NCBI GenBank assembly: GCA_963989385.1
Contig: OZ022502.1
Coordinates: 1,642,501-1,706,500 of the forward strand
Direction: 5' to 3'
Source of the DNA: Ctena decussata
Lineage: Eukaryota > Mollusca > Bivalvia > Lucinida > Lucinidae
Length of the DNA stretch: 64,000 nt
Numbering within the stretch: the first letter of the stretch is position 1; the number at the start of each line of letters is the position of its first letter. A program made the translations under genes and the position numbers. Under the pieces are notes generated by a model that was not told where the DNA came from, searched no databases, and worked only from the letters and a program-made list of their open reading frames with translations. Below are positions 21,641-32,249 of the stretch, in pieces.

Positions 21641-22249
21641 TAATTGTATTGAAAACATAGCAGGAGTTACCCAGGAATGAACATGCTAAAAAGTCTAAGT
21701 AAATGGCGATAACTCCCCTAAAATCATTGGAGCGGATTAAAAGTAACCTCGAAATAATATGCACTGGTCCACTTCATAGTCTTTCTATATACCAAGTTTC
21801 AGCTCCATCGGATGTAAACTGTACGAGTTATTCGGACATGAAAATGCTGGACAGATGGATGGATGGACAGACGGACCCCAGCGCTAAAATAGGTCCAGTT
21901 TTTCAAACTGGCATATAAAACTGATTTACAAGGGTTGGATGGATAATCAGAGGTTTTTGAGCTCTTTTGGCAGAACTTCAGTCACAAAAGAACTTATGTG
22001 TAATGGGCCAGATGATAAAGATGAAATAATCCAGCTCCAAGACCAGAAACATGGCCTTACCTGGAACCAAACCAACAACCTCTGTATCACTAGATTGAGC
22101 ATTTACTTATTGGCCAACCTTACCTGACAACATACAAAATATTTTGAAATCTAATAACAAATAATATTATTGCAACGTACTGTTAGTAAAACAAGAGGCA
22201 TAGTTATCCTTTTTGATAAAGGAAAAATGTCATTCTACTTTTGCTCAAG
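21641..22249. other. Non-coding, weak repeat signals
   Basis: A segment at about 21690-21925 (GCGATAACTCCCC... ACAGATGGATGGATGGACAG... AAATAGGTCCAG) has the look of a dispersed repeat ending in a short GATG/GACG microsatellite. An open frame at 21939-22127 has no recognised domain. Confidence 0.4.
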
Positions 22250-22458
22250 TCGGAAAATGGTACTCAAGATAAGAAAGGGTAACAGGGGTATTTTTTTTCT
22301 TTTTTTTTTCCAATACTTTTTCATTAAAACATATGCTATGAACCCCCATTAGAACTGTCTCGTCAACATAGTTTTATAGTGGCATCAAAACGTATGTTTC
22401 TATTGAGAAATAAAAATTATCTCAGAATTATCATCAAAATCCCACTTTATCTGGGTCT
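22250..22458. mobile_element. Foldback element, degraded copy
   Basis: A diverged copy of the foldback at 22663-22850: GATAAGAAAGGGTAACAGGGG at the left (read as GATAAGAAAGGG then TAACAGGGG), a central GAACTGTCTCGTC block, and CCCACTTTATCTGGGTC at the right. The stem is imperfect. Confidence 0.6.
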
Positions 22459-22662
22459 CTGTGAAAAGGACTGGAAGTACTCCACCACCTTTTTTGACAC
22501 ACTAAAGACTGTTTTAAATACATCAAACTATAAATCACTTTAAATATAACATATCATAATCATCATATCTAGAGAGTAGTGAAAATCTATTTGTAGCCCA
22601 ACAAAGATTTATGGATACCCATCCTTTAAGGGCCCTTGGAGCACGGACTGTCCCATTTGAGC

Positions 22663-22850
22663 TCCAGATAAGAAGGGGTACTGAGGGTTATTCAAGATAT
22701 TTTTTTTTATTTCTAAAAAAACCAACAACATATGTTGTGACCCCTTATTAGACCCGTCTCAGTGAGACGGTTCTAATGATGGCTCAGAACATATAATTTT
22801 ATGGGAAAATAAGGAAATTATCCCTGTTACCCCTCCTTATCTGGAGCATT
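22663..22850. mobile_element. Foldback (palindromic) MITE
   Basis: The left end GCTCCAGATAAGAAGGGGTA pairs with TACCCCTCCTTATCTGGAGC (one mismatch) at the right end, and pairing continues inward with gaps. The centre GACCCGTCTC-AGT-GAGACGGTTC forms its own hairpin. The whole 188 bp can fold back. Confidence 0.8.
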
Positions 22851-22901
22851 GCCCCATATTAAATTTTTGTCACTGGTTCAATGGCACTAATCCCATCATC
22901 T

Positions 22902-22931
22902 TCATGCTCTTCTCTTTCGTACTGGCTTCAC
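22902..22931 (-). CDS. Candidate terminal exon (weak)
   Basis: A good acceptor on the minus strand (ATACTTTATTTCAG) is followed by GTGAAGCC. In phase 0, as required after the exon at 34971-35236, it codes V-K-P-V-R-K-R-R-A and stops at 22902. In phase 1 it codes about 20 residues and stops at about 22872. Nothing else supports it. The foldback element begins only about 50 bp further on, and no clear polyadenylation signal was found. Treat it as a candidate to test with RNA data. Confidence 0.2.
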   Translation of the reverse strand: MKPVRKRRA

Positions 22932-24453
22932 CTGAAATAAAGTATACAAGAACTTAAAGAATTGTGACCTTGTCAAAGAGAACCTGCAGTGTCTTGATAG
23001 CTACCAAAAAGTAATAATGCCGGACATAAAGATAACACAATGCCAAAAATAAAAACTGCTCTTACTAGGAATACCTTTGATGACACTCTGAAATTAACAT
23101 TCCTTCAGAGGATAAGAGTAATCCTTGCACCAAATCACTTGGACCATTAGACCTTGGACTAGTCCAACTTGGACTGCACTGGTGTAATCCTTTGACCAGT
23201 TACCTGTTGAACCAAGTTTTTCAGGTACTTTGGACAAATGAATAAACACTAAAACATGTATATATATATGTAAATTATATCTGTCACTGCATAATAAATG
23301 ACTGTCTGAGAAGCTCTATCTTATAGTTCACTACATATATTGATTACTAACCCTGAAAGATAATGAAGTTACAGAAAAACCATAGAAAAGCTGATGTTAT
23401 TGTAAAATAGTAAAAATATTATTTTAGTTAAGAAAAAAGAGATTTTGCATTTTTCCAACCAAGATTTATGTGTGTGAAATTAAACCACAAATCTAGTTTC
23501 TTCCTTTTATTTTTCATTTTAATTATTTATTTTATTCATTTACATGTAAGTTTATTTATGAAGGAAACAGATAATTTAACCGTGGGCTAAGAAAACTACT
23601 TAGCGGTTTGAGCTATTTGATAAATTTGCTATGATTCTTGAAAATTTCAATTTGGTAATTTTTGTTTTAAGTTAGAATAAGTGATTTAATTTTCTTTTTT
23701 AATTTTCAATGAATTATAGAGATTTCTCGGTGAAATCGAAACTGATAATCTCACTATTTCAAACAGTGAAATTATCACTTTCGATCTCACTGTTTCAGAA
23801 ATCCCATACCGAAATAAGGGACAAAAAGGTACAAAATTTTGTATCTTTTCTGTACCTTTTATGTGCCTATTGAATGAAGGTACAAAAAAAGGTATACATT
23901 TTATGTACCCCAGTGATAACTTAGGCAATTTTCCATGTAATTTTTGTGTGCCTCTATCGAACTTAGTCATTTTTTGATGTACCTTTCTTGTACCTTTGCA
24001 GTCTTATTTTAAATTCCATGTAACTTTTGAGTGCCTCTGTTGAACTTAGCCATTTTTCATAATACCTTTTTTGTACCTAGAATAACTTAGACATTTCAAT
24101 TAGCTGACAATGTTTAAAGTCCCTAGCTCTTATACTTTTCAAGCTATCTTGCTGACAAAGTCAAATTGCAGAAATTTTCAAAGGGCCATAACACCTACAA
24201 CAAGGGCTTCGCAAGCGGCGCATAATACACCCATTTTAATGTCATAAAGGAGTTACAGAATGACCAATACGGTTTACAAAAGGATAGACCGGCAGACAAA
24301 CAGGGGAAACCACTCTATAATTAATGACAGCAACATTATTTAAATATTTAACACATCAAATACTATTAGTATACCAAACATCAGCTTACAAGGGGAAGTG
24401 GCTCCTAAGTTGAGTAATGCCAAAGTCAAACAAAGGCGTTAATTCATAAACTA
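22932..24453. other. AT-rich non-coding DNA with a hairpin
   Basis: No gene recognised. At about 23727-23795 GGTGAAATCGAAA and GATAATCTCAC pair with GTGAAATTATC and TTTCGATCTCAC across a TTTCAAAC centre. Around 23820-24080 GTACCTTTT-type motifs recur. This may be a decayed MITE. Confidence 0.4.
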
Positions 24454-25157
24454 ACAAGAGGCCCAAATAGGCCTGATATCGCTCACCTGGCTATTTTGTC
24501 ACGAGACCGTTCTGATATAAAATTGGTCCAATTCCACTGAGGTTTTCTCATTTTCACATTTTGCTTTTTTTAGTAACAGTGGCCAATTTGACTGGTCTAT
24601 ATTCAGCTATTTTTGAAACACCTCAATGCAAGAATCATTTTGCCACAAATTTCGTCAAAATCCATTCAACCTTTACAGAGATATTGTCATTTTCATGTTT
24701 TGTGCTATTTTTAGTAACGGCAGATGGCAGCAATCTTGGAATGCCAAAATGCAAAAATTCGAAAATGCTCCATGAAAGGACCATGCATTCTGACACAAAA
24801 TTAGTCCAATTCCACTGAGATTTTCTAACTTTCACATTTTGCTATTTTTAGTAACAGAGACCAACATGACTGGTCTATATTTAGTTACCTTTGAAGCACT
24901 TCAATGCAAGAATCATTTTGCCACAAATTTCGTCAATATCCATTCAACAGTTACTGAGATATTTTCATTTTCATGTTTTGGGCTATTTTTAGTAACGGCA
25001 GATGGCAGCCATCTTGGAATGCCAAAATGCAAAAAATCGAAACAGCTCCATCAAAGGACCATTCTGACACAAAATTAGTCCAATTCCATTGAGATTTTCT
25101 AATTTTCACATTTTGCTATTTTTTGTAACAGAGACCAACATTACTGGTCTAACTTTA
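24454..25157 (+). mobile_element. Stem-loop TE family A, copy 2, 5' part
   Basis: Starts CAAGAGGCCC, hairpin partner GGCCTGATATC, GCTCACCTGG, like the copy at 9774. Two to three tandem units of about 300 bp follow, with GCTATTTTTAGTAACGGCAG and GGAATGCCAAAATGC. The unit is cut at 25157 by the next element. The 3' part of a family A copy resumes at 28470. Confidence 0.85.
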
Positions 25158-25848
25158 ACTAGAATTGTTTTTCTACGAAAAACAGAATGTCTCCCCCCTT
25201 TTTGATGTCAAAAGGATCAGTCATTAAGAGGCCAAGGGAAAAACAATATGTTTCCCTACCCTGAAGCAGGGATCCATAATAAGTAAAAAGTATAAATGCA
25301 AGAGTTATAGTTGTTATGCTCTGCATGTCATGTAATGTTGACTGATATTCATATTTAGTTTTTGTCAAAAAATATAAATGCAAGAGTTACAGTGCTCTGC
25401 ACGTCGTCTATTTATATTTTGACTGATATTTGTATGAAGTTTCATGAATATAGCTTAAACGGTTTTCAAGTTATAGAGCTTAGACGATTGAGACACGATT
25501 TTGTGAATGACAAAGTTCCAAGGGAAATAACTCAAATAGTATAAATGCTGTGCTCTGCAGGTTGTCTAGTGTTGACTGACATTTGTATGAAGTTTCGTGA
25601 ATATACACGTAGCTTGTCCGGTTTTCAAGTAATAAAGCGATTGAGACATGATTTTGTGACTGACAAAGGTCCAAGGGAAATAACTCAAGAAGTATAAATG
25701 CAAGAGTTATGGTTCTTGCACTATGCAATTCTTCTAATGTTGATTGATATTTGTATGAAGTTTCGTGAATATAGCTTGAATGGTTTTCAAATAATAGAGC
25801 AGACACGACTGAGACACGATTTTGTGACTGACAAAGTTCTAATGGAAA
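25158..25848 (+). mobile_element. Stem-loop TE, family J, 5' part
   Basis: Starts CTAGAA, then hairpin TGTTTTT-CTACG-AAAAACA, then GAATGTCTCCCCCC, which is the same plan as the other families with a different stem. The interior is tandem units of about 160 bp with AAGTTCCAAGGGAAATAACTC and TGTATGAAGTTTCGTGAATA. The 3' end is absent: the next element starts at 25849, and sequence beyond that element belongs to family A. Confidence 0.65.
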
Positions 25849-28469
25849 CTAGAGCATGTGAGCGGCTCACATATACCCCCGGCCAGTGCCACCGCCAAAT
25901 AAAAACACATTTAATACAAGCAAATGTTAACTAACAGACAGACAGATGGACAATCTATTACAAATCCAGTGAAAGGCCTATAGACAAATACCAAAAGGTT
26001 CCATTAAAATAAATGCAAATTATGTTATCCAAAAAATATACAAATTTAAATTGTTCACTCATATGTGACTGGGCAGCACATGGTAGGCGTTGGGGGTTTT
26101 CCTACCATTTGCTGCCAAGCATACACTGCGATGCAGCAAGGACAAGTGAAAAACCTCTTTGGGACAATGAACCATGTATTTGAAAAATTTGATAAATATT
26201 AGGACAAAACCGCAAATGCACAATGCATGGAGAACCATAATCATTTATCCAAATGAAGCGGTAAATCCAAAATTTTTCAAAATACCTCCATAATGGAGAA
26301 GAAATCTAAGTGCACTGGACTAAGTTCATATAAATCATATCTTCGAGAGGATGTAGAAGTCAGATTCCAAAACGCATTAAGTCACATGTTAATCCTGGTA
26401 GTCACTAGTAGTGTCACCTACTTGGCTCTTTCAAGACTTTAACACGATTGCACACTAAGCCCACACTAAGCACCGAGCCACACTGAATAATGATTAGAGT
26501 AAATATTGAATGCCAACAATTCAGGAAAACAGGCTAGAAAGAGACAGGAGAAGATGTTTCTATACAGGATCAACCTGCGCCATGTTCTGAGCTGAAGGAG
26601 AAGTTAAAATGCAATCAATACAGAGGAATAGTTATTAGAGGGCAGAAACTACACCCTAAAAGTCAGGACTTCTCCCTCACTCAGATTTCCAGCCTGATTC
26701 CTGTCCATTGTATTATTCCACTTAATGACACTGTTCTTATATTGTCGTAAGACAGGTCTCACTGGAAATATGCACTACACAGTTCCATTGAATAATTCCT
26801 CTTGTGAACATAATCACATAATAATGTCATAAACACTGTTGTAAAGTTACTTCATGTGATACTGCACTTCAAAGTCTGAGGACACATGATAAAAAAAACA
26901 ACAAAAAAAACAACAAACAAAAATATACCAGTATACACGATGTACTTATGCCAGTACCGTATGCCACAAAAGCATTGCGTATTAAGGCAGATGTTATCTG
27001 AATAACATAAGCCTAAGAATAACATGGTTCAGACTAAACTACTAAACATAATAAAACCTAATCTACTATATACAGGGATTGGGAGGGCGGGTGAAAATTG
27101 GCACAGCAAAGCAAGTCCTTAACACAAGAAATCAAACAAAGAACTGCTGTGCGGGCTAAGTTTGAAAGCAAGGGGCTTATCAGCTTCAAATTCATTGGTT
27201 ACTTTGCTTGGCAGACGGCGTCTGATTGGATGAGATTTTGTACTGTAGCACACGAGACAATACCACAGGCCGTGTGCAAAATGTTGGAGGGCGCTGTGGT
27301 GCAACAAGCTGTATGCTTGCAGAAACCAATGGAAAGTAAATGTCTGATTGCCATGGCAACTAAAAGACCACCAATGACTGTCACGAGCCGTTGTAGTGGA
27401 TAACCAAAGGAATGGTGTCGTCTCCCGATGTGCAAAACAAGCATGACTCTCGCGAGATACAACGAGAGCCAAGGGGAATAAAAAGTAAACAAAACATAAA
27501 CGCTCGCAATTTAAAACAAGATTAAAGTCTAATCTCTCTATTAAATTGTTCACTCATATGTGACTGGGCAGCACATGGTAGGCGTTGGGGGTTTTCCTAC
27601 CATTTGCTGCCAAGCATACACTGCGATGCAGCAAGGACAAGTGAAAAACCTCTTTGGGACAATGAACCATGTATTTGAAAAATTTGATAAATATTAGGAC
27701 AAAACCGCAAATGCACAATGCATGGAGAACCATAATCATTTATCCAAATGAAGCGGTAAATCCAAAATTTTTCAAAATACCTCCAAAGTCCCAAAGAGAA
27801 AATATACAAATTTAACACAAAATTTCAATGTAAGTTTACATTAACTTCTATGTTTGCAACCTTGACCTAAACTTAGCAGCAGCATCCAAATGATGTCAAC
27901 TAATCAGTTTAAACCTACCATTCTTAAGATGTATACAAAATTTGAAGACTGTGGCTCTCATGAGAACAGAGAAATTTGTGACAAAAAATTAGAGAGAAAG
28001 AAAACAGGACAAAGGAAATGAAAAGCAGGAGGAGACTGATTCACTTGTCATACACAACGTTTGAACCAAATTTCAAAATCCTAGCTAAAGTGGTTCCTTA
28101 GTTATCTTTGAAAGAAATTTTATTGGAGAAAGAAAAAACGGACAAACAAAGAGAATGATAAGCAGGAAGAGGCTGATTCTCTTTTACATGATACAACTAA
28201 TTATATCCAATGTGTGTACAAAATATCAAAATCCTAGCTAAGCAGTTCCCGAGAAATCTGTGACAATAATTTAATTGGAGTGAAAGAAAAATGGACAAAC
28301 AAATGGAAGGATAAGCAGGAGAAGGCTGATTGGAGAGAAAGAAAAAATGGACAAACAAAGGGACTGATAAGCAGGAGAAGGCTGATTCTCTCTTACACGG
28401 TACAACTAGTCACACCCAACGTTTGTACCAAATTTCAAAGTCCTAGCTATAGGGGTTCCTGAGAAATAT
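25849..28469 (+). mobile_element. Stem-loop TE family E, copy 1, 5' part, split by a 1.75-kb insert
   Basis: Starts CTAGAGCATGTGAG with hairpin partner CTCACAT and ATACCCCCGGCC, and matches the family E copy at 46111 through ACAAATCCAGTG and AATACAAATTTAA-like blocks. It is interrupted at 26050-27798, then resumes (CCTTGACCTAAACTTAGCAGC) and runs into two to three of the GAGAAAGAAAAAATGGACAA tandem units. It ends in a GGGGTTCCTG junction with family A sequence at about 28469, so its own 3' end is missing. Confidence 0.75.
26050..27798 (-). mobile_element. Retroelement-like insert with identical direct terminal repeats (TRIM- or Penelope-like)
   Basis: The insert is flanked by the 17-bp duplication AAAATATACAAATTTAA (26033-26049 and 27799-27815). 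Near its two ends lie 245-bp direct repeats, 26046-26290 and 27541-27785, which I read as identical. Each repeat contains a long-stem hairpin (26072-26116: GGCAGCA-ATGGTAGG arms, one mismatch). A 13-bp segment beyond the right repeat pairs with CTCTTTGGGAC inside it. The 1.25-kb middle has no recognisable gag, pol or reverse transcriptase; minus-strand frames of 97 and 144 codons there match nothing known to me. A long target duplication suggests target-primed retrotransposition rather than LTR integration. Confidence 0.7.
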
Positions 28470-29352
28470 AGGGGTTCCTGTCATTTTTATGTTTGTGCTA
28501 TTTTTAGTAACGGCTCCCATGGTGGCCATCTTGGATAGTCAACTGGCACAAAATTGAAATAATTCCTTTCAAGGACCATTTCTGACCAAATCTGACCACA
28601 ATCCATTGCGTTTTCTTGTAAACGCTAAGTAGGTCACTGTGACCTAATTCCGCTATAGATTTTTTTCATTTTTACAACTTTTAATCCTAAGGTCCCATTA
28701 ATATTCCACGCAAACTTTCGGCCAAATATACCAAATGGTTCTGGAGAAGAAGTTGATTTTGCTGTTTTTGCTATTTTTAGTAACGTCGGCCATCTTGGGT
28801 TCTTGACCTGACCCAATTTTACAATTTTAAAACCCTGCAGTCTGGTCATGCTCCATGTGAAATTTGAGACCCATGGGTGCAGTTGTTTTAGAGAAGAAGT
28901 TGTTTGAAGTCGTTTGAATAAGTCGTTTTTTGACATTCGCATTTGAGCAAAATTACACTTGTAAACAGAAAGTAGGTCACTGTGACAAAACTCCACTACA
29001 GATTTTTTTCATTTTTACAATTTTGAATACCAAGGTTTCATTGAAGTTCCATGCCAAAATTCAGACAAATATACCCATTGGTTCTGGAGAAGAAGTTTAT
29101 TTTGTTGTTTTTTGCTATTTTTAGTAATGGCGGCCATCTTGGATTTTCAACCTGACCCAATTTTACAATTCTGAGACCCTGGAGTCAGGTCATGCTTCAT
29201 GTGAAATTTGAGAACCATGGGACCAGTAGTTTTACAGAAGAAGATGTTTGAATATTTGTTTTTAGGTGTTGACGGACATATTTTGGGACGACGCACGCCG
29301 CACGCATTGGTATGACAATAGCTCACTATGGCCCTTCGGGCCAGGTGAGCTA
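28470..29352 (+). mobile_element. Stem-loop TE family A, 3' part
   Basis: Family A sequence resumes in a unit containing GTGCTATTTTTAGTAACGG and runs through GTTCTGGAGAAGAAGTT units to the 3' end: a GACG/ACGCACG tract, GGCCC-TTC-GGGCC, then AGGTGAGCTAA. The intact hAT-MITE empty site (GTGAAATTTGAGAACC) is at about 29199-29214. Confidence 0.85.
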
Positions 29353-29714
29353 AAAAAATGGCTTCAAACAGCTCAGTGGTTTCAGAGGAGAAGATGTTTG
29401 AAACTGTTCACAGGAGACAGAATCTCAGTGTTCTTGAACAAAGTTTCGAGGTCATAGGCCTTTTGGTTCTGGAGAAAAAGATTTTGAAGGGTTTTTACCA
29501 TATATGGGCGTGGCGGCCATCTTGGTCATGTGACCCAAATACCCAAACAAACTTTCTTTCCCCAACCTAGGTAGGCTCCATATTAAAAATATGGCTTCAA
29601 TCGGCCCAGTGGTTTCAGAGAAGAAGATGTTTGAAAATGTTGACGACGGACAGACGACGGATGCCTGGCTATAATATAAGCTCACCCATGAGCCTAAAGG
29701 CTCAGGTGAGCTAA
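29353..29714 (+). mobile_element. Stem-loop TE family B, 3' end only
   Basis: Contains GGTTCTGGAGAAAAAGATTT, CATATATGGGCGTGGCGGCC, a GACGACGGACAG tract, and the end GAGCC-TAAA-GGCTC-AGGTGAGCTAA, all as in the family B copies further on. The 5' part is missing; a family A element abuts it. About 165 bp of unassigned sequence follow before the next element. Confidence 0.75.
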
Positions 29715-29882
29715 TAAAATGTATCTAAATGTTTTTATTCTTTATATACATGATTTGAAAGATTATTTTGCACTCCTTTTGATAAAGAGAATTTTCCCTT
29801 CAAACAGTAGTAAATTCATTGAAGTGAACAAAATCTTTAGTTAATTAACTTTAAAGACACTAAGAGTAAAGTACTATGCTAA

Positions 29883-32248
29883 ACAAGAGGGCCATGAGGC
29901 CATGAATCGCTCACCTGAGCAATTGGCAAAGTGGCTTTTTCTTATATCTGAAATTGTCCAAATATGTGTCTTTGGTCAAAAGCCAAAGAATGATCATGAC
30001 CTCTTGTACTCATAAATCTTCATGTACTCATTAAAACAACCATATATACCATTTTAGGCCAAAATCTTCAAAACTTTCCATGAAATCTTATGTTATAGAA
30101 TTTTCCCATATTTGACCACGCCGGAAAAATGGTCAAGGTAAACCCAAGGTCATCATTTGAACAGTCTTGGTAGTACTCTAGTACTCTATGCTACTTACCA
30201 AGTTTCAAGGCTATTGGTGTATTGGTTCTGGAATAGAAAAATTTTATAGGTTTATACCATAAATGGGTATGGTGGCCATGTTGGTCAGGTGACCTGGACC
30301 GTTCAAAGAAAGTTTTGTTCAATCAACCCCTGGAGGCTCTATATGAAATGTGTTTACAAGTGGCCCTTTGGCTTTTGAGGAAATGTTTGAAACAGTCAAA
30401 ATATGAGAGATCTGGGTCAAAGAATGACCTTGACCTCTTGTACTCAATATTCTTGATGACCTCATTTAGATGACTGTATAATATACAATTTTAAGGCCAA
30501 AATCTTCAAAACTTCCCATGAAATTTTATGGTCTAGCATAAAAAAAGGTCAAGGTCAACCCTAGGTCATAATTTGAACAATTTTTTAACTCCAGTACCCA
30601 ATGCTACATACCAAGTTTCAAGGCCCATCGGTCAATTGGTTCTGGAGAAGAAGATTTTTTTAAGGTTTTTACCATATATGGGCATGGCTGCCATGTAGAT
30701 CATGTGACCCAGACCATTTGAAGAAATTTTCGTTCCCTCAACCCCTGAAGGCTCTACATGATTTTTGGTTACAATTTGCTCTGTGGCTTTTAAGAAGAAG
30801 TTTTAAATTGTCAAAAAATAAATGAGAATTCAGTCAAAGGTCAAAGAACGACCTTGAAATCTTGTACTCATGATTCTTCATGTACTCATTAAGATGACTG
30901 TATTTACCAATTTTTAGCCATAAATCTTCATAACTTTCCATGAAATCTTATGCTCTAGCATTTTCCAATATTTGACCTTGCCATAAAATGGTCAAGGTCA
31001 ACCCAAGGTCATCATTTTGAACCATCTTGATTTTACTGGAGTACCCAATGCTACATACCAAGTTTCAAGGCCATCGGTCAATTGGTTCTAAAGAAGAAGA
31101 TTTTTAAAGGATTTTAACATATATGGGCATGGCCGCCATGCTGGTCAAGTGACCTGGACCGTTTGAACAAATTTTCATTCCCTCAACCCCTGGAGGCTCT
31201 GTATGAAATTTGGTTACAATTGACCCAGTGGACTTTGAGGAGATTGTCTGAAATTGTCAAAATATGAATGTGCTGGGTCAAAGGTCAAAGAAAGACCTTG
31301 ACCTCTTGTACTCATAAATCTTCATGTACTTATTAAAATGACTGTATTTACCAATTTGTAGGCCAAAATCTTCAAAACTTTTCAAGAAATCTTATGTTCT
31401 AGCATTTTCCCATATTTGACCTTGCCGTAAAAAAGGTCAAGGTCAACCCAAGGTCATCATTTGAACAATCTTGATAGTCCTCAAGTATCTAATACTACAT
31501 ACCAAGTTTCAAGACCATCGATCAATTGGTTCTGGAGAAGAAGATTTTAAAGGTTTTTACCATATATTGGCGTGGTGGCCATATTGATCATGTGACCCAG
31601 ACCATTTTAACAAATTTTCATTGCCTCAACCCCTGAAAAGTCTATATGACACTTGGTTAAAATTGACCCAGTGGCTTTTGAGAAGACTGTCTGAAATTCT
31701 CGAAAAATGAGATACCTGGGTCAAAGATCAAAGAATGACCTTGACCTCTTGTACTCACAGATCTTCATGTACTCATTAAGATGACTGTATTTACCTATTT
31801 TTAGACTGAAATCTTCAACAGTTTCCAAGAAATCTTTAGTTCTTGCATTTTCCCATATAAAAGCACCAACAACCAAATTTGAACTTACTGTAAAACAGGT
31901 CAAGGTCAACCCAAGGTCATAATTTGAACAATCTTGGTAATACTCGTGTACCCAATGCTACATACCAAGTTTCAAGGCTATCAGCCTATTGGTTCTGGAG
32001 AAGAAGATTTTTTAAGGTTTTGACCATATATGGACATGGCGGCCATCTTGGTCATGTGACCAAGACTGTTTGAACAATTTTCCGTTCCTAAAACCTCAGG
32101 AGGCTACACATGAAATTTGGTTACAATCGGCCCAGTGGTTTCAGGGGAGAAGGGAGAAGTCGTTTGAAATTGTTGACGGACGACGGACAGATGACGGAAC
32201 ATGCCAATACTATAAGCTCCCCCGGAGCCGCTGGCTCAGGTGAGCTAA
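29883..32248 (+). mobile_element. Stem-loop TE family B, copy 1
   Basis: Starts CAAGAGGGCC-ATGA-GGCC with GAATCGCTCACCTGA. It contains about four tandem units of roughly 420-445 bp carrying TGACCTTGACCTCTTGTACT, AGGTCAAGGTCAACC and GGTTCTGGAGAAGAAGATTT. It ends with a GACGGACGACGG-like tract and a GGAGCC-GCT-GGCTC stem plus AGGTGAGCTAA. No open frame resembles a protein. A second copy follows head-to-tail after one base. Confidence 0.88.
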
Positions 32249-32249
32249 A

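Noticed and set aside
26290..27540. Frames of 97, 101 and 144 codons in the 1.75-kb insert
   Set aside because: They overlap on both strands and show no domain; likely chance in GC-richer DNA.
26046..27785. Classical LTR retrotransposon
   Set aside because: No primer-binding site, polypurine tract, gag or pol was seen, and the target duplication is 17 bp, too long for LTR integration.
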